Source: Nocardia pseudobrasiliensis NBRC 108224
GTDB taxonomy: Bacteria > Actinomycetota > Actinomycetes > Mycobacteriales > Mycobacteriaceae
Length of the DNA stretch: 64,000 nt
Direction: 5' to 3'
Assembly: GCF_001613105.1 (NCBI RefSeq)
Contig: NZ_BDBS01000052.1
Location: 25,719 to 89,718 of the forward strand
Under the pieces are notes generated by a model. That model was not told the origin of the DNA and ran no database searches. It was given only the letters and a program-made list of their open reading frames with translations. Of this stretch, positions 1 through 9,845 are shown piece by piece. Numbering within the stretch: the stretch's first letter is position 1; each line of letters starts with the position of its first letter. The position numbers and the translations under genes are program-made.

Positions 1-1
1 G

Positions 2-211
2 GCGGGCAGCGTCCGCCGCGACAGCCTGTTCTACGTGGGCGACAACGGCATTCGCTACGGCATCCCCGATATGAAGACCGCCGAGGTGCTCGGCCTCGGC
101 TCCAGCCCCCACCTCGCCCCGTGGGCGATCGTGGGTCAGCTGGTGCCGGGACCGACGCTGTCCCCGAAGGACGCGCTGGTCAGCTACGACACATTGCCGC
201 CAGCGCGTTAG
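2..211 (+). CDS. eccB: ESX secretion core protein EccB, C-terminal 69 residues (5' truncated by window edge)
   Basis: The reading frame is open from the window edge to TAG. The segment FYVGDNGIRYGIPD closely matches the C-terminal repeat of EccB; the complete EccB at 29475-30983 has FFISDTGVRYGIKN at the same place. EccB is a single-pass inner-membrane protein with a large periplasmic domain and belongs to the core type VII secretion complex with EccC, EccD and EccE. The stop codon touches the stop codon of the convergent eccA with no gap. This is the eccB of the left ESX set; most of the gene lies outside the window. Confidence 0.85.
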   Translation, partial: AGSVRRDSLFYVGDNGIRYGIPDMKTAEVLGLGSSPHLAPWAIVGQLVPGPTLSPKDALVSYDTLPPAR

Positions 212-2041
212 TCAGCGATTGGCCAGCCCCAGGCTGGTCAGCACGCCCTGCAGGGCGATACGCATATCCGGCTCCTCGATCCGCATCAGAACCGTGTCGT
301 CGACCTGGGTCAGATCCAGCGAATCGTCGTTGGCCAGGCGGAATTCGCGCTCCTCCTCGGCCGCCTCGATCACATTGCGGATGAAGCGACCGTTACCGGC
401 CAGATCCACGCCGCGCCGCGGCGCGCCGCTCTGATCCGTGCTCTCCATGGCGTAGAGCCGCGTGCACGCCTCGACCAGCGTGTGCTGCGCGTCCTCGGAC
501 AGCGTGGAGTCGCGGGCCGTGGCGATGACCTGGCCGATCTGGCCGAGCTCGTCGGGAGTGTAGGACGGGAACTGCAGCCGCTTGGCGAAGCGCGAGGCCA
601 GACCGTCGTTGGCGGCCAGCAGTCGATCGATTTCGCCGTCGTATCCGGCGATGATCACCACCAGGCGATCTCGGTCGTTCTCCATGCGGGCCAGCAGCGT
701 ATCGACGGCCTCGCGGCCGAACGCGTCGCCGCCGGACAGGCCGGTCTGGATCAGCGTGTAGGCCTCGTCGATGAACAGCACGCCGTCGATGGCGCTGTCG
801 ATCAGCTTGTCGGTCTTGATGGCCGTGCTGCCGAGATGTTCGCCGACCAGATCCATGCGCTTGGCCTCGACGACCTTGTCGGTCTTGAGCAGGCCGACGC
901 CGCAGTAGATCTTGGCCACGACGCGGGCGATGGTCGTCTTACCGGTTCCGGGCGGGCCGGTGAAGGCCAGATGCTGGCCGCGCGGCGCGCTGGACAGGCC
1001 CTTCTCGGCACGGATCTTGGCCAGCATCGCCGTCGACTGCAGCTTGGCGACCTGGGTTTTCACCGATGCGAGGCCGATCTGACGGTCGAGTTCGGCACGG
1101 GCGTCGTCGAGAATTTTCTTCGCGCGATCCTGGGTTTCGGCCTGCTGCTTCTCTTCGAGCGAGGGCGCGGAGGCGGGATCCCAGCGATCGGTGCGGGCCT
1201 CGATCACCTCCTTGGAGGTGATCGTGAGCCGGTAGGTGCGGTCGCGCATGGCCTCGGTGTTGGCGGTGAAATCCGGCGCCTGCGAGTAGACCTTCTCGAA
1301 CAGTCCCTGCGCCTCGTCCTCGGCGCCCGTCTCGCGCAGGCACAGGCCGCGGCAGAACATGGCGGTCGTGCGCGCGGCCGGGATCGGACCCTGCTCGGCC
1401 AGCTCCATCCGGCGGATCGCCTCACCGAACAGGCCCAGCTGCGCACACGCGGAACCGACCATGACGTGCGCCCCGGCGGCCATGTACGGGTCGTCCCACT
1501 CGGCCGAACCTGCCAGCACGGCCATCACATCCGGCCAGCGCTGGGTGTTGTAGTGCAGCACGCCCCGGATATAGGACGCGATGCGCATATCGGCGACCGA
1601 ATCGGCACCGCTCCCGGCGCGGCGGTGATATTCGGCCAGCTCGTCGAGGACCCGGACGGCCTCGTCGTACTCCTTGTCGGCGATCAGCTGCGCGGCCTGG
1701 GCCACCCAGATCTCCGAGTAGTTGGCCAGCGGATAGTCGATGTAGAGCCCGGTCATGAAGCGCCCGGCCAGCTCGCGCGGGCGCAGCCCGAGGCGGCGCT
1801 GCTCGCGGTACAGCGACGAGCCGCTGGTCTTGTAGAGGTTGAACAGCACCTCACGGGTGATCTCGCCCGCCGCCGCCCGGCCCAGCCAGGCGTCGCACAT
1901 CGTCGGGTCCCATTCGGTGGCCCGCTGGAACGCCAGCTTGGCGTAGTCGAGATCGCGCGCGGACTCCTGCCCATCGATGGTCAGACCCAGCGAGAGGACT
2001 CCGGCGTCGAAGGCGCGCTGTGCTTGGCGGTTGCCGGTCAT
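212..2041 (-). CDS. eccA: ESX cytosolic AAA+ ATPase EccA
   Basis: A 609-residue protein with the EccA plan: an N-terminal helical TPR-like region (about 1-280), then a CbbX-type AAA+ domain. Walker A GPPGTGKTT is at about 362-370 and Walker B VLFIDEAY at about 421-428. EccA is the soluble ATPase linked to substrate handling in ESX-1, -3 and -5 and is absent from mycobacterial ESX-4. The ATG at 2041 is preceded by a GGGGAT sequence. It is convergent with eccB and divergent from eccD, so it has its own promoter. It is the only eccA in the window, so it may serve one or both ESX sets. Confidence 0.93.
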   Translation of the reverse strand: MTGNRQAQRAFDAGVLSLGLTIDGQESARDLDYAKLAFQRATEWDPTMCDAWLGRAAAGEITREVLFNLYKTSGSSLYREQRRLGLRPRELAGRFMTGLYIDYPLANYSEIWVAQAAQLIADKEYDEAVRVLDELAEYHRRAGSGADSVADMRIASYIRGVLHYNTQRWPDVMAVLAGSAEWDDPYMAAGAHVMVGSACAQLGLFGEAIRRMELAEQGPIPAARTTAMFCRGLCLRETGAEDEAQGLFEKVYSQAPDFTANTEAMRDRTYRLTITSKEVIEARTDRWDPASAPSLEEKQQAETQDRAKKILDDARAELDRQIGLASVKTQVAKLQSTAMLAKIRAEKGLSSAPRGQHLAFTGPPGTGKTTIARVVAKIYCGVGLLKTDKVVEAKRMDLVGEHLGSTAIKTDKLIDSAIDGVLFIDEAYTLIQTGLSGGDAFGREAVDTLLARMENDRDRLVVIIAGYDGEIDRLLAANDGLASRFAKRLQFPSYTPDELGQIGQVIATARDSTLSEDAQHTLVEACTRLYAMESTDQSGAPRRGVDLAGNGRFIRNVIEAAEEEREFRLANDDSLDLTQVDDTVLMRIEEPDMRIALQGVLTSLGLANR

Positions 2042-2130
2042 TGCTGTCGATCCCCGAATTTTTCTGTTGTCAGAGCGATTTCATACATCTGCCGACCAGC
2101 CTACCGATAGCGCAGGTCCGGGCTGTCCGA

Positions 2131-2136
2131 TACAGT
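2131..2136 (+). promoter_or_regulatory. Possible -10 hexamer (TACAGT) for eccD-mycP-eccC
   Basis: The 176-bp spacer between divergent eccA and eccD must carry both promoters. TACAGT fits the actinobacterial SigA -10 pattern TANNNT and lies 82 bp before the TTG start of eccD. No convincing -35 box is visible. TACAGT also occurs before eccC at 35371. Confidence 0.25.
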
Positions 2137-2217
2137 AGTTTTCGCGGCCGGAGGGTGGCAATGTGAGATCATCTACGGTGTGAAAGTGGTTCTGCCGGTA
2201 GGGGAGTTGTCGAGAAT

Positions 2218-3693
2218 TTGACCACGCCAGCCATCGGCGGTCGTGCCGCCGTCGAGCCAGAATTATGTCGAGTTTCGGTCATCGGCGGGAATACCCAGCT
2301 CGATGTCGGTTTGCCGACGTCGGTGCCGATTGCGTCATTCATCGGTGAACTGGTCGCGCTCATCGAATCGCGCAATCCCGATCCGGCCGAGGCCGAGGAG
2401 GATTCCGCGACGCTGGAGACCGGGCACTGGACACTGGCCCGACTCGGCCGCGAGCCGATTCCGCCGCATCGCACACTGACCGAGGCCGAGGTATACGACG
2501 GCGAGTTGCTGGTGTTGCGCTCGGTGTCCGCCAAGGAAGCGCCCGCGCTGTTCGACGACGTCATCGATGCGGTCTCGCGGCTGACCTCCGATTCGTTCCG
2601 CGGCTGGTCGCCCAAGGCGGCGCGCTGGACCGGTCTGGTCGCGGCCGTGGCCTCGGCGCTGCTGGCCGTGCTGTTGCTGGCGGCGAGCCGCGCGCACGGA
2701 CAGGAATTGATTCCGGCCTTCCTGGCCGCGGGGACGGGAATCGGCGCGATGGTCGCGGCCGCGATCGCCGCCCGCAGATACCTCGACGCGCTGTCGGCCA
2801 CCTGGCTCGCGCTGGCCGCGCTGATTCTGCTGTTCACTGGGGCCGCGATGTTCGCGCCCGGACCGCTGGGCAGTCCCCATCTGCTGCTGGGCTTTTCGGT
2901 GCTGCTCGTCGCGGCGGCCATCGGTTACCGCGCGACCGGCGTGGGCGCGACGCTGTTCTCCTTGGCGATCACCGGTTCGATCTTCGGCGCGATCGCCGCG
3001 GCCGTGCGGATGCTCTGGGAGCCGGCGCTGCCGCGGGTCGCCGCCGGTTTGCTGGTCGGCGCGTTGATCTTGATCTCCTCGGTACCGCGACTGGCCGCGA
3101 TGCTGGCCCGGCTGCCCGTGCCGCCGGTGCCCACCGCGGGCGCCGCGATCGATCCGGCCGATCACGAACCGCGCCCGACCATCGAGGGCATCGGCGCGAT
3201 CGGCGCCACGGCCCTGCCGTCGGCGATCGGCCTGGGCCGTCGCGCCGAGGCCGCCAATCGCTATCAGTCCGGCATCCTCGCGGGCGCGACCATCGCGGCC
3301 GTCGTGGGTGCGCTGGGCGCGGCCGATCCGCTGGATTCGGCTCGCTGGCAAGGCATTGCGCTGGCCGTGGTCACCGCGATCATTCTGGCGCTGCGCGGCC
3401 GGTCCTATGCCGACCTCACCCAAGCGGGCACGCTGATCGGCGCGGGTGCGGTCACCATCGGGGGTCTGCTGACCGGACTCGGGATCGGCGATTCGCGCTA
3501 TCTGGTGCCCGCCGCGGGCTTCCTGCTGATCTTCGCCGCGGCCGTGGTGTTCTTCGGGGTCGTCGGACCGCATATCGAGATCACGCCCGTGCAGCGTCGC
3601 GCCGGGGAGCTGTTCGAATATCTGCTGATCATCCTGGTGATCCCGCTGGTGCTGTGGATCATGGGCGTGTACGCGATGGCCCGCAACATATGA
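2218..3693 (+). CDS. eccD: ESX integral membrane protein EccD (left set)
   Basis: A 491-residue protein with an N-terminal ubiquitin-like domain (about 15-105; it opens with ELCRVSVIGGNTQLDVGLP, typical of EccD) followed by about eleven hydrophobic segments from residue 140 to the end. EccD forms most of the membrane vestibule of the type VII complex. The start is TTG; no in-frame ATG or GTG lies upstream in the spacer, and GGGGAG at 2201-2206 is a plausible ribosome-binding site. The last codons overlap the mycP start (ATGA), indicating translational coupling in an eccD-mycP-eccC operon. Its paralogue is at 33774-35240. Confidence 0.92.
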   Translation: MTTPAIGGRAAVEPELCRVSVIGGNTQLDVGLPTSVPIASFIGELVALIESRNPDPAEAEEDSATLETGHWTLARLGREPIPPHRTLTEAEVYDGELLVLRSVSAKEAPALFDDVIDAVSRLTSDSFRGWSPKAARWTGLVAAVASALLAVLLLAASRAHGQELIPAFLAAGTGIGAMVAAAIAARRYLDALSATWLALAALILLFTGAAMFAPGPLGSPHLLLGFSVLLVAAAIGYRATGVGATLFSLAITGSIFGAIAAAVRMLWEPALPRVAAGLLVGALILISSVPRLAAMLARLPVPPVPTAGAAIDPADHEPRPTIEGIGAIGATALPSAIGLGRRAEAANRYQSGILAGATIAAVVGALGAADPLDSARWQGIALAVVTAIILALRGRSYADLTQAGTLIGAGAVTIGGLLTGLGIGDSRYLVPAAGFLLIFAAAVVFFGVVGPHIEITPVQRRAGELFEYLLIILVIPLVLWIMGVYAMARNI

Positions 3694-5093
3694 CCGTGCC
3701 GTGGCGCGGCTGGGGGAGGATCGCCTGTGCGGTAGCGATTCTCGGCTCGGCGACGCTCGGTTCGGCCCCGGCGGGAGCGGTCGCGCCGCCGGTGGTGGAT
3801 CCCGGCGCGCTCGGTCCGGCGATCGGCCTGAGTCAGCATCCGGCGCCGCTGGAACCGACCGAACAGCGACTCATCTGCGCCGAGCCGACCTTGTCGGGCG
3901 GGCCGCCGCAGGAACCACCGATCGCGCAGCGGGTGCTGGATCTCCCGGCCGCCTGGCAGTTCAGTCGCGGTGCGGGACAGAAGGTCGCGGTCATCGATAC
4001 CGGGGTCAACCGGCATCCGCGCCTGCCCGCGCTGCAATCGGGCGGTGACTACGTCTCCGATACCGACGGCACCGTGGACTGCGACGGGCACGGCACCATC
4101 GTCGCCGGAATCATCGCGGCTCGGCCGTCGCCCGAGGACGGATTCGTCGGCGTCGCGCCCGATGCCGAGGTGCTCGCCATCCGCCAGCTCAGCCTCGCCT
4201 ATCAGCCGAAGAATCGCGGCGGCTCGGGCCAAACCCCCGGCGCCATCACCGATTCCGGCTACGGCAATGTGTTGACCCTGGCCGCGGCGGTGGTCCGGGC
4301 CGCCGATATGGGCGCCACGGTGATCAATATCTCGGAGGTCGCCTGCGCACCGGCCGGGGCCGATACCGCCGACGGGGCGCTGGGCGCGGCCGTGCAGTAC
4401 GCCTACGAGCACAATGTGGTCGTGGTCGCCGCGGCGGGCAATCTGCAATCCGACGGACCCTGTAAACAGCAGAACGGATCGTCGGGATGGTCCGACGTGC
4501 AGACGATTCCGAGTCCGGCGTGGTTCGACAAATACGTGCTGACGGTCGCCTCGATCGATCCCGACGGCAATCCGTCCGAGCTCACGCTGCGCGGACCCTG
4601 GATCGGCGTGGCGGCCGTGGGACGGCAGATCACCTCGCTGGACTCCAAACCCGGCGGGGTCGGTCTGGTCAACGGCGTGCAGACCAGCGACGGCATCCGC
4701 CCGATCGAGGGAACCAGTTTCGCCGCACCGTATGTGGCCGGACTCGCGGCGCTGGTGCGTTCGCGCTTCCCGGAACTGTCCGCGGGCCAGGTCATCGATC
4801 GCATCGAGCGCACCGCGCACGGTCCGGGCCGCGGTCGCGACGACGGCATCGGGCACGGCATGATCGATCCGCTGGCCGCGCTGACCGCGCAACTACCCGA
4901 CAAACCCGTGAGCGCGGGCGCGGACGTCCCGCGGGCCATCGCCGCGCCGTATGTGCCGCCGCCGCCGGATCCGCGGCCGCGCCGCTACGCGGTGATCGGT
5001 TCGATCACCTGCCTGGCAGCGCTGGGAATCGGTCTGGCGGTGTCGATTCCGTATCGCCGCCGCCGCGACGACGAGCTCGACAACGAGCTGTAG
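3690..5093 (+). CDS. mycP: Mycosin, membrane-anchored subtilisin-like serine protease (left set)
   Basis: With the ATG at 3690, which overlaps the eccD stop, the product is 467 residues. It has a signal peptide ending near SAPAGA (about residue 30), a subtilase domain with Asp103 (VIDTGVN), His134 (DGHGT) and Ser343 (GTSFAAP), the oxyanion Asn251 (AAGN), a proline-rich linker and a C-terminal transmembrane helix (about 437-460) followed by RRRR. All catalytic residues are present. Mycosins are needed for ESX complex stability and process some substrates in the periplasm. A longer in-frame start at 3654 would lie inside eccD and is not favoured. Confidence 0.93.
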   Translation: MTVPWRGWGRIACAVAILGSATLGSAPAGAVAPPVVDPGALGPAIGLSQHPAPLEPTEQRLICAEPTLSGGPPQEPPIAQRVLDLPAAWQFSRGAGQKVAVIDTGVNRHPRLPALQSGGDYVSDTDGTVDCDGHGTIVAGIIAARPSPEDGFVGVAPDAEVLAIRQLSLAYQPKNRGGSGQTPGAITDSGYGNVLTLAAAVVRAADMGATVINISEVACAPAGADTADGALGAAVQYAYEHNVVVVAAAGNLQSDGPCKQQNGSSGWSDVQTIPSPAWFDKYVLTVASIDPDGNPSELTLRGPWIGVAAVGRQITSLDSKPGGVGLVNGVQTSDGIRPIEGTSFAAPYVAGLAALVRSRFPELSAGQVIDRIERTAHGPGRGRDDGIGHGMIDPLAALTAQLPDKPVSAGADVPRAIAAPYVPPPPDPRPRRYAVIGSITCLAALGIGLAVSIPYRRRRDDELDNEL

Positions 5094-5103
5094 CTGAGGA
5101 GCC

Positions 5104-8100
5104 ATGGTTACCGAAGGTTATGTGCGCCGCCCCCGGATCGCCCCGCCCCGGGCGCCGGGCGGCGAGGTGACGCTGAGCCCGCCTCCGGAGATCACCCGGC
5201 CGCTGCCCGCGCCGCTGCTGGCCAAGATCATGCCGATCGTGATGGTCGTGGCCGTCGTCGGCATGCTCGCGATGTTCGTGATGATGGGCCGCTCGCTGCT
5301 GGCCAATCCGTTCATGATGATGTTCCCGATGATGATGCTCATGTCGATGGTCGGCATGATGATGGGCTTCAATCGGGGCGGCGGGCCGAAGTCGGCCGGT
5401 GAACTCAACGAGGAACGCAAGGACTACTTCCGCTATCTGGACCAGGTGCGCCGCGATGTCCGCCGCACCGGGCAGAAGCAGCTCGAGGCGCTGAGCTGGA
5501 GTCACCCCGAACCCGCGGATCTGCAATCGGTCGTGGGCACCCGGCGGATGTGGGAGCGGCGGCCCAACGATCCGGATTTCGGTCACGTGCGCGTCGGCGT
5601 CGGCAGCCATCGCCTCGCCACCAAACTGGCCCGCCCGGAGACCGGTCCGCTCGAGGATCTGGAACCGGTCTCGACGGTGGCGCTGCGCCGCTTCGTGCGC
5701 ACCCACTCGGTCGTGCACGGCCTGCCCACCGCGGTCTCGCTGCGCGCGTTCCCCGCGCTGAACATCGAGGGCTCGCCCGAGGACGCCCGGATGCTGGTGC
5801 GGTCGATGCTCATGGCGTTCACCGCATTTCACGGACCCGACCACGTGGCCGTCGCGATCGTCTGCGCGAATCCGGACGGTCCGGCGTGGTCGTGGGCGAA
5901 ATGGCTTCCGCACCTGCAGCATCCGACCATGCGCGACGGAATGGGTTCGGCGCGCATGATGTACGGATCGCTGGGCGAGCTGGAGACGGCGCTGCAGGCC
6001 GAGCTCATGGAACGCGGGCGCTTCATGCGCAATCCCCAACCCACCCAGGGCCGTACGCATCTGGTGGTCATCATCGACGACGGCTACGTCAACGGCACCG
6101 AGCGGCTGGTCAGCGAGTCGGGTCTGGATTCGGTGACCGTCCTGGACCTCACCGCGCCGGAGAACGGCCTGGCCGCCCGGCGCGGACTGCAGCTGGTGGT
6201 CAGCAACGGCGCGGTCAGCGCGCGCAGCGCCGCCGGAGTGGAACGCTTCGCGACCGCCGACGAGGTGAGCCTCGCCGAGGCCGAGACCTTCGCCCGCGCC
6301 CTGGCCCGCTACCGGATCGCCACGGCCGCGCAGATCGTGAGCCTCGGCGACGAGACCCGCACCGATCCGGGTCTGATGGCGCTGTTGAAGATTCCCGACG
6401 CCGCCCAGATCGATCCCGCGAAGGTGTGGCGGCCGCGCACCGCGCGCGAGCGGTTGCGGGTGCCGATCGGCGTGACGCCCGACGGCACCCCAGTGGAACT
6501 GGATATCAAGGAGTCCGCCGAATACGGTATGGGCCCGCACGGATTGTGTATCGGCGCAACGGGTTCGGGTAAATCGGAATTCCTGCGCACGCTGGTGCTG
6601 TCGATGGTGGCCACGCACTCGCCGGATTCGCTGAACCTGGTGCTGGTCGACTTCAAGGGTGGCGCGACCTTCCTCGGTCTGGATCCACTGCCCCACGTCG
6701 CGGCGGTCATCACCAACCTGGAAGCCGAACTGTCCATGGTCGACCGTATGCGCGATGCCCTGGCCGGTGAGATGAACCGCCGCCAGGAGCTGCTGCGCTC
6801 GGCGGGCAACTTCGCCAATGTGACCGACTACGAGAAGGCCCGCGCCGCGGGCGCGCCGCTGGATCCGCTGCCCGCGCTGTTCGTCGTCGTCGACGAGTTC
6901 TCCGAACTGCTTTCGCAGAAGCCGGATTTCGCGGATCTGTTCGTGATGATCGGCCGCCTGGGTCGGTCGCTGCATGTGCATCTGCTGCTGGCCTCGCAGC
7001 GCCTCGAGGAGAACAAGCTGCGCGGGCTGGACTCGCATCTGTCCTATCGGATCGGCCTGCGCACCTTCTCGGCCAACGAATCCCGCGCGGTGCTCGGCAT
7101 CACCGACGCCTACCATCTGCCCAGCATTCCGGGTTCGGGCTATCTGAAGACCGATGCCGCGGATCCGTTGCGCTTCAACGCGACCTACGTCTCCGGACCC
7201 TACGAGGCCCCGCGCGGCACCGGCCCGGTCACGGTGGACGGCAAGGTGATCGGCGGCAGCCCGACCATCTTCACCGGCGCGCCGGTCGAAATGCCCGAGC
7301 TGCCAGAGGAACCGGCCTTCGATCCACTGGCGCTGCCCGAGCCGCCGCCGAAGAACGTTGCGGAGGAAGGCGTTCCGAAGTCGCTGCTCGAGGTCGTGGT
7401 GGGTCGGTTGACCGGACACGGTCGCCCGGCGCACGAGGTGTGGTTGCCGCCGCTGGAGGAATCGCCCTCGGTGGATATGCTGCTGCCTGATCCGGACTGG
7501 CGCTCGCCGGTCAATCGGCATGGACAGCTGTGGATGCCGATCGGCATCATCGACAAACCCTACGAGCAGCGCCGCGATGTGCTGACCATCCAATTGTCCG
7601 GCGCGCAGGGACATGTCGCGGTGGTCGGCGGTCCGCAGTCGGGTAAGTCGACCGCGCTGCGCACGATCATCATGGCGGCCGCGGCCACCCACACCCCCGA
7701 ACAGGTCCAGTTCTACTGTCTGGACTTCGGTGGCGGTTCGATGACGGGTCTGTCCGGTCTGCCGCACGTCGGTTCGGTGGCGGGTCGACTCGACGTCGAT
7801 CGGGTGCGCCGGACCATCGCCGAGCTCACCAGCCTGATGCGTCGGCGCGAGGAACGGTTCAGCGAACTGGGTATCGAGTCGATGGCCGAGTTCCGCCGCC
7901 GCAAGTTCGCGAAGATTCGGGCCGACGGCACGATGCCCCCGGACGATCCGCTGTCGGAGGACCGGTTCGGCGATGTATTCCTGGTGATCGACGGCTGGGC
8001 GACCATCCGCGAGGAGATGGACACCCTCGAGCCGCAGATCAACGCGTTCGCCTCCCAGGGTCTGTCCTACGGCATCCACCTGGTGATCGGTGCTTCCCGC

Positions 8101-9141
8101 TGGGCGGAGATCCGGCCGGTGGTCAAGGATCAGGTCGGCACCCGGCTCGAGCTGCGCCTGGGTGATCCGTCCGATTCCGAGATGAACCGCCGCACAGCGG
8201 CTCTGGTGCCGGTCGGACGGCCCGGCCGCGGTCTCACGCCCGATCAGCTGCACCTGCTGATGGCGCTGCCGCGACTGGATTCGAGTACCGATCCGCAGAG
8301 TCTGTCCGAGGGTGTGGCCCTGTCCAAGCAGGCGCTGGAACAGATGTGGGGCGCGCGCCGCGCGCCCGAGGTGCGCATGCTGCCCGGCCAGTTCCCGCGC
8401 GAGACGCTGCTGGAGATGGCCGCCGAGCGCGGTATCACGCAGAGCAAGACCAAGGTCGTCGTCGGTCTGGGCGAAAGCGAATTGGAGCCGCTGGTCCTGG
8501 ATTTCGGCGCCGATCCGCATCTGATGGCCTTCGCCGATGTCGAATGCGGTAAGACCACGCTGCTGCGCAATATCGCCATGGGTCTGGTGGAGAGTTCCAC
8601 ACCCGACGAGGCGCGCATCATCATGATCGACTACCGGCGCACCATGCTCGGCGTCGTCGAGGGCGAGCAGCTGGCCGGATACTCCACCTCCTCGCAGACC
8701 TGCGGGCCGATGATCGCCGAGGTCGCGGCGTATCTGGCCAAGCGGATCCCCGGTTCCGACATCACCCCGCAGCAGTTGCGCGAGCGCAGCTGGTGGAGCG
8801 GTCCGGAGATCTACATCCTGGTCGACGACTACGACATGGTGGCGACCGGCGGCATCAATCCCTTCGCGGTGCTGCTGGAATATCTGCCGCAGGCGCGTGA
8901 TATCGGTCTGCACCTGATCGTGACCCGGCGTACCGGCGGCGTCTCGCGGGCGCTGTACGACCCGATTCTGGGCGGCATGAAGAATATGTCGGTGGACGCG
9001 CTGATCATGAGTGGCCCCCGCGACGAGGGCAAACTCATCGGCGACGTCCGGCCCACCAAACTTCCGCCCGGCCGCGGCATCCTGGTGTCGCGCACCCGCG
9101 GACAGGAAATGGTCCAGATCGCCTACCTGCCACCGCTGTAG
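5104..9141 (+). CDS. eccC: ESX FtsK/SpoIIIE-type ATPase EccC (left set)
   Basis: A 1345-residue single-chain EccC. Two N-terminal transmembrane helices (about 40-90, unusually Met-rich) precede three ATPase domains. Walker A of domain 1 is GATGSGKSE (about 484-492) with the acidic VVVDEF strand near 597. Domain 2 has GGPQSGKST (about 842-850). Domain 3 has ADVECGKTT (about 1144), where the first Gly of the P-loop is Ala. EccC powers secretion and reads the C-terminal YxxxD/E signal of Esx dimers. A GAGGAGCC site lies just before the ATG, 10 bp after mycP. It is a clear paralogue of the protein at 35400-39428. Confidence 0.95.
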   Translation: MVTEGYVRRPRIAPPRAPGGEVTLSPPPEITRPLPAPLLAKIMPIVMVVAVVGMLAMFVMMGRSLLANPFMMMFPMMMLMSMVGMMMGFNRGGGPKSAGELNEERKDYFRYLDQVRRDVRRTGQKQLEALSWSHPEPADLQSVVGTRRMWERRPNDPDFGHVRVGVGSHRLATKLARPETGPLEDLEPVSTVALRRFVRTHSVVHGLPTAVSLRAFPALNIEGSPEDARMLVRSMLMAFTAFHGPDHVAVAIVCANPDGPAWSWAKWLPHLQHPTMRDGMGSARMMYGSLGELETALQAELMERGRFMRNPQPTQGRTHLVVIIDDGYVNGTERLVSESGLDSVTVLDLTAPENGLAARRGLQLVVSNGAVSARSAAGVERFATADEVSLAEAETFARALARYRIATAAQIVSLGDETRTDPGLMALLKIPDAAQIDPAKVWRPRTARERLRVPIGVTPDGTPVELDIKESAEYGMGPHGLCIGATGSGKSEFLRTLVLSMVATHSPDSLNLVLVDFKGGATFLGLDPLPHVAAVITNLEAELSMVDRMRDALAGEMNRRQELLRSAGNFANVTDYEKARAAGAPLDPLPALFVVVDEFSELLSQKPDFADLFVMIGRLGRSLHVHLLLASQRLEENKLRGLDSHLSYRIGLRTFSANESRAVLGITDAYHLPSIPGSGYLKTDAADPLRFNATYVSGPYEAPRGTGPVTVDGKVIGGSPTIFTGAPVEMPELPEEPAFDPLALPEPPPKNVAEEGVPKSLLEVVVGRLTGHGRPAHEVWLPPLEESPSVDMLLPDPDWRSPVNRHGQLWMPIGIIDKPYEQRRDVLTIQLSGAQGHVAVVGGPQSGKSTALRTIIMAAAATHTPEQVQFYCLDFGGGSMTGLSGLPHVGSVAGRLDVDRVRRTIAELTSLMRRREERFSELGIESMAEFRRRKFAKIRADGTMPPDDPLSEDRFGDVFLVIDGWATIREEMDTLEPQINAFASQGLSYGIHLVIGASRWAEIRPVVKDQVGTRLELRLGDPSDSEMNRRTAALVPVGRPGRGLTPDQLHLLMALPRLDSSTDPQSLSEGVALSKQALEQMWGARRAPEVRMLPGQFPRETLLEMAAERGITQSKTKVVVGLGESELEPLVLDFGADPHLMAFADVECGKTTLLRNIAMGLVESSTPDEARIIMIDYRRTMLGVVEGEQLAGYSTSSQTCGPMIAEVAAYLAKRIPGSDITPQQLRERSWWSGPEIYILVDDYDMVATGGINPFAVLLEYLPQARDIGLHLIVTRRTGGVSRALYDPILGGMKNMSVDALIMSGPRDEGKLIGDVRPTKLPPGRGILVSRTRGQEMVQIAYLPPL

Positions 9142-9248
9142 GGCTGCGGTCCCGCCTCTCCGTGTTTCCGGCCGTACCAGCCGGAGCCGCGTGGGTTGGT
9201 CACAGGTCCTGCGTCGGGCGCGCTCGAGTTCTGGGCGGGCCCGACGAG

Positions 9249-9845
9249 TTACCCATGTGCTCGCGAGATCAGTTGTTGCGTCGCGTTTCTCGAATGTGCG
9301 CCGCTCAGGGCCGGAGGCTGGAACCAGGCGTCGGCGCGGCGCTCGAACAGTGCGCCGGAGGGGCCCGGGGCCTCGGGTCCGGCCATGCGGGCCAGGCGGA
9401 ATCCGGCGCGCAGATAGTAGGCGTGCAGGCCGGTGTTGGTGGTCCACGCGTCGAGGCGGACCCAGGTGCGGTGCTTGGCGCGGGCCACGGCCGCGGCGTG
9501 GGCGAGCAGCGCCGAACCGAGGCCGTGGCCGGAGAAGCGCACATCCGCGATCATGTAGTGCACGATGACCGCGTCGGCGATCTCACCCGGCGACCACAGT
9601 CCCGGATCGGCGCGGTCGTTGACGGTGATGGTGCCTGCCGGTTCGCCATCGATCTCCGCGATCCAGGTCTCCTCGGCCCGCACCGCGCGACCGACCGCGC
9701 GGGCAAACCGCTCGATCGGCAGACCTCGACCCTGCCTTGTCCATTGATCCCAGCCTCGTTCCGCAAGCCAGGCCGTCCGTTCGAGCCGTAGTCGGCAGAT
9801 GGTGCCGAGATCAGCCATTCCGGCCTGGCGTACGCGGAGGGTCAT
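9249..9845 (-). CDS. GNAT-family N-acetyltransferase
   Basis: A 198-residue protein with the GNAT fold. An N-terminal VRQAGMADLGTICRLR strand-helix is followed by the acetyl-CoA motif A region around FSGHGLGSALLAHAAA (about 110-125) and motif B NTGLHAYYLRAGF (about 145-157). The substrate is unknown. Its start overlaps the stop of the upstream GntR regulator by four bases (ATGA), so the two are translationally coupled. The acetyltransferase may be the regulator's target or act on the same metabolite; that is inference. Confidence 0.85.
   Translation of the reverse strand: MTLRVRQAGMADLGTICRLRLERTAWLAERGWDQWTRQGRGLPIERFARAVGRAVRAEETWIAEIDGEPAGTITVNDRADPGLWSPGEIADAVIVHYMIADVRFSGHGLGSALLAHAAAVARAKHRTWVRLDAWTTNTGLHAYYLRAGFRLARMAGPEAPGPSGALFERRADAWFQPPALSGAHSRNATQQLISRAHG

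Noticed and set aside
3654..3689. Upstream start for the left mycP
   Set aside because: It lies within eccD and would add residues before the signal peptide; the ATGA overlap at 3690 is the natural start.
5005..9447. Minus-strand open frame of about 1480 codons opposite eccC
   Set aside because: It is antisense to a clear EccC, rich in Arg/His low-complexity typical of GC-rich shadows, and has no recognisable domain. The same applies to 35448-39524 minus and 53146 upstream extension on plus.
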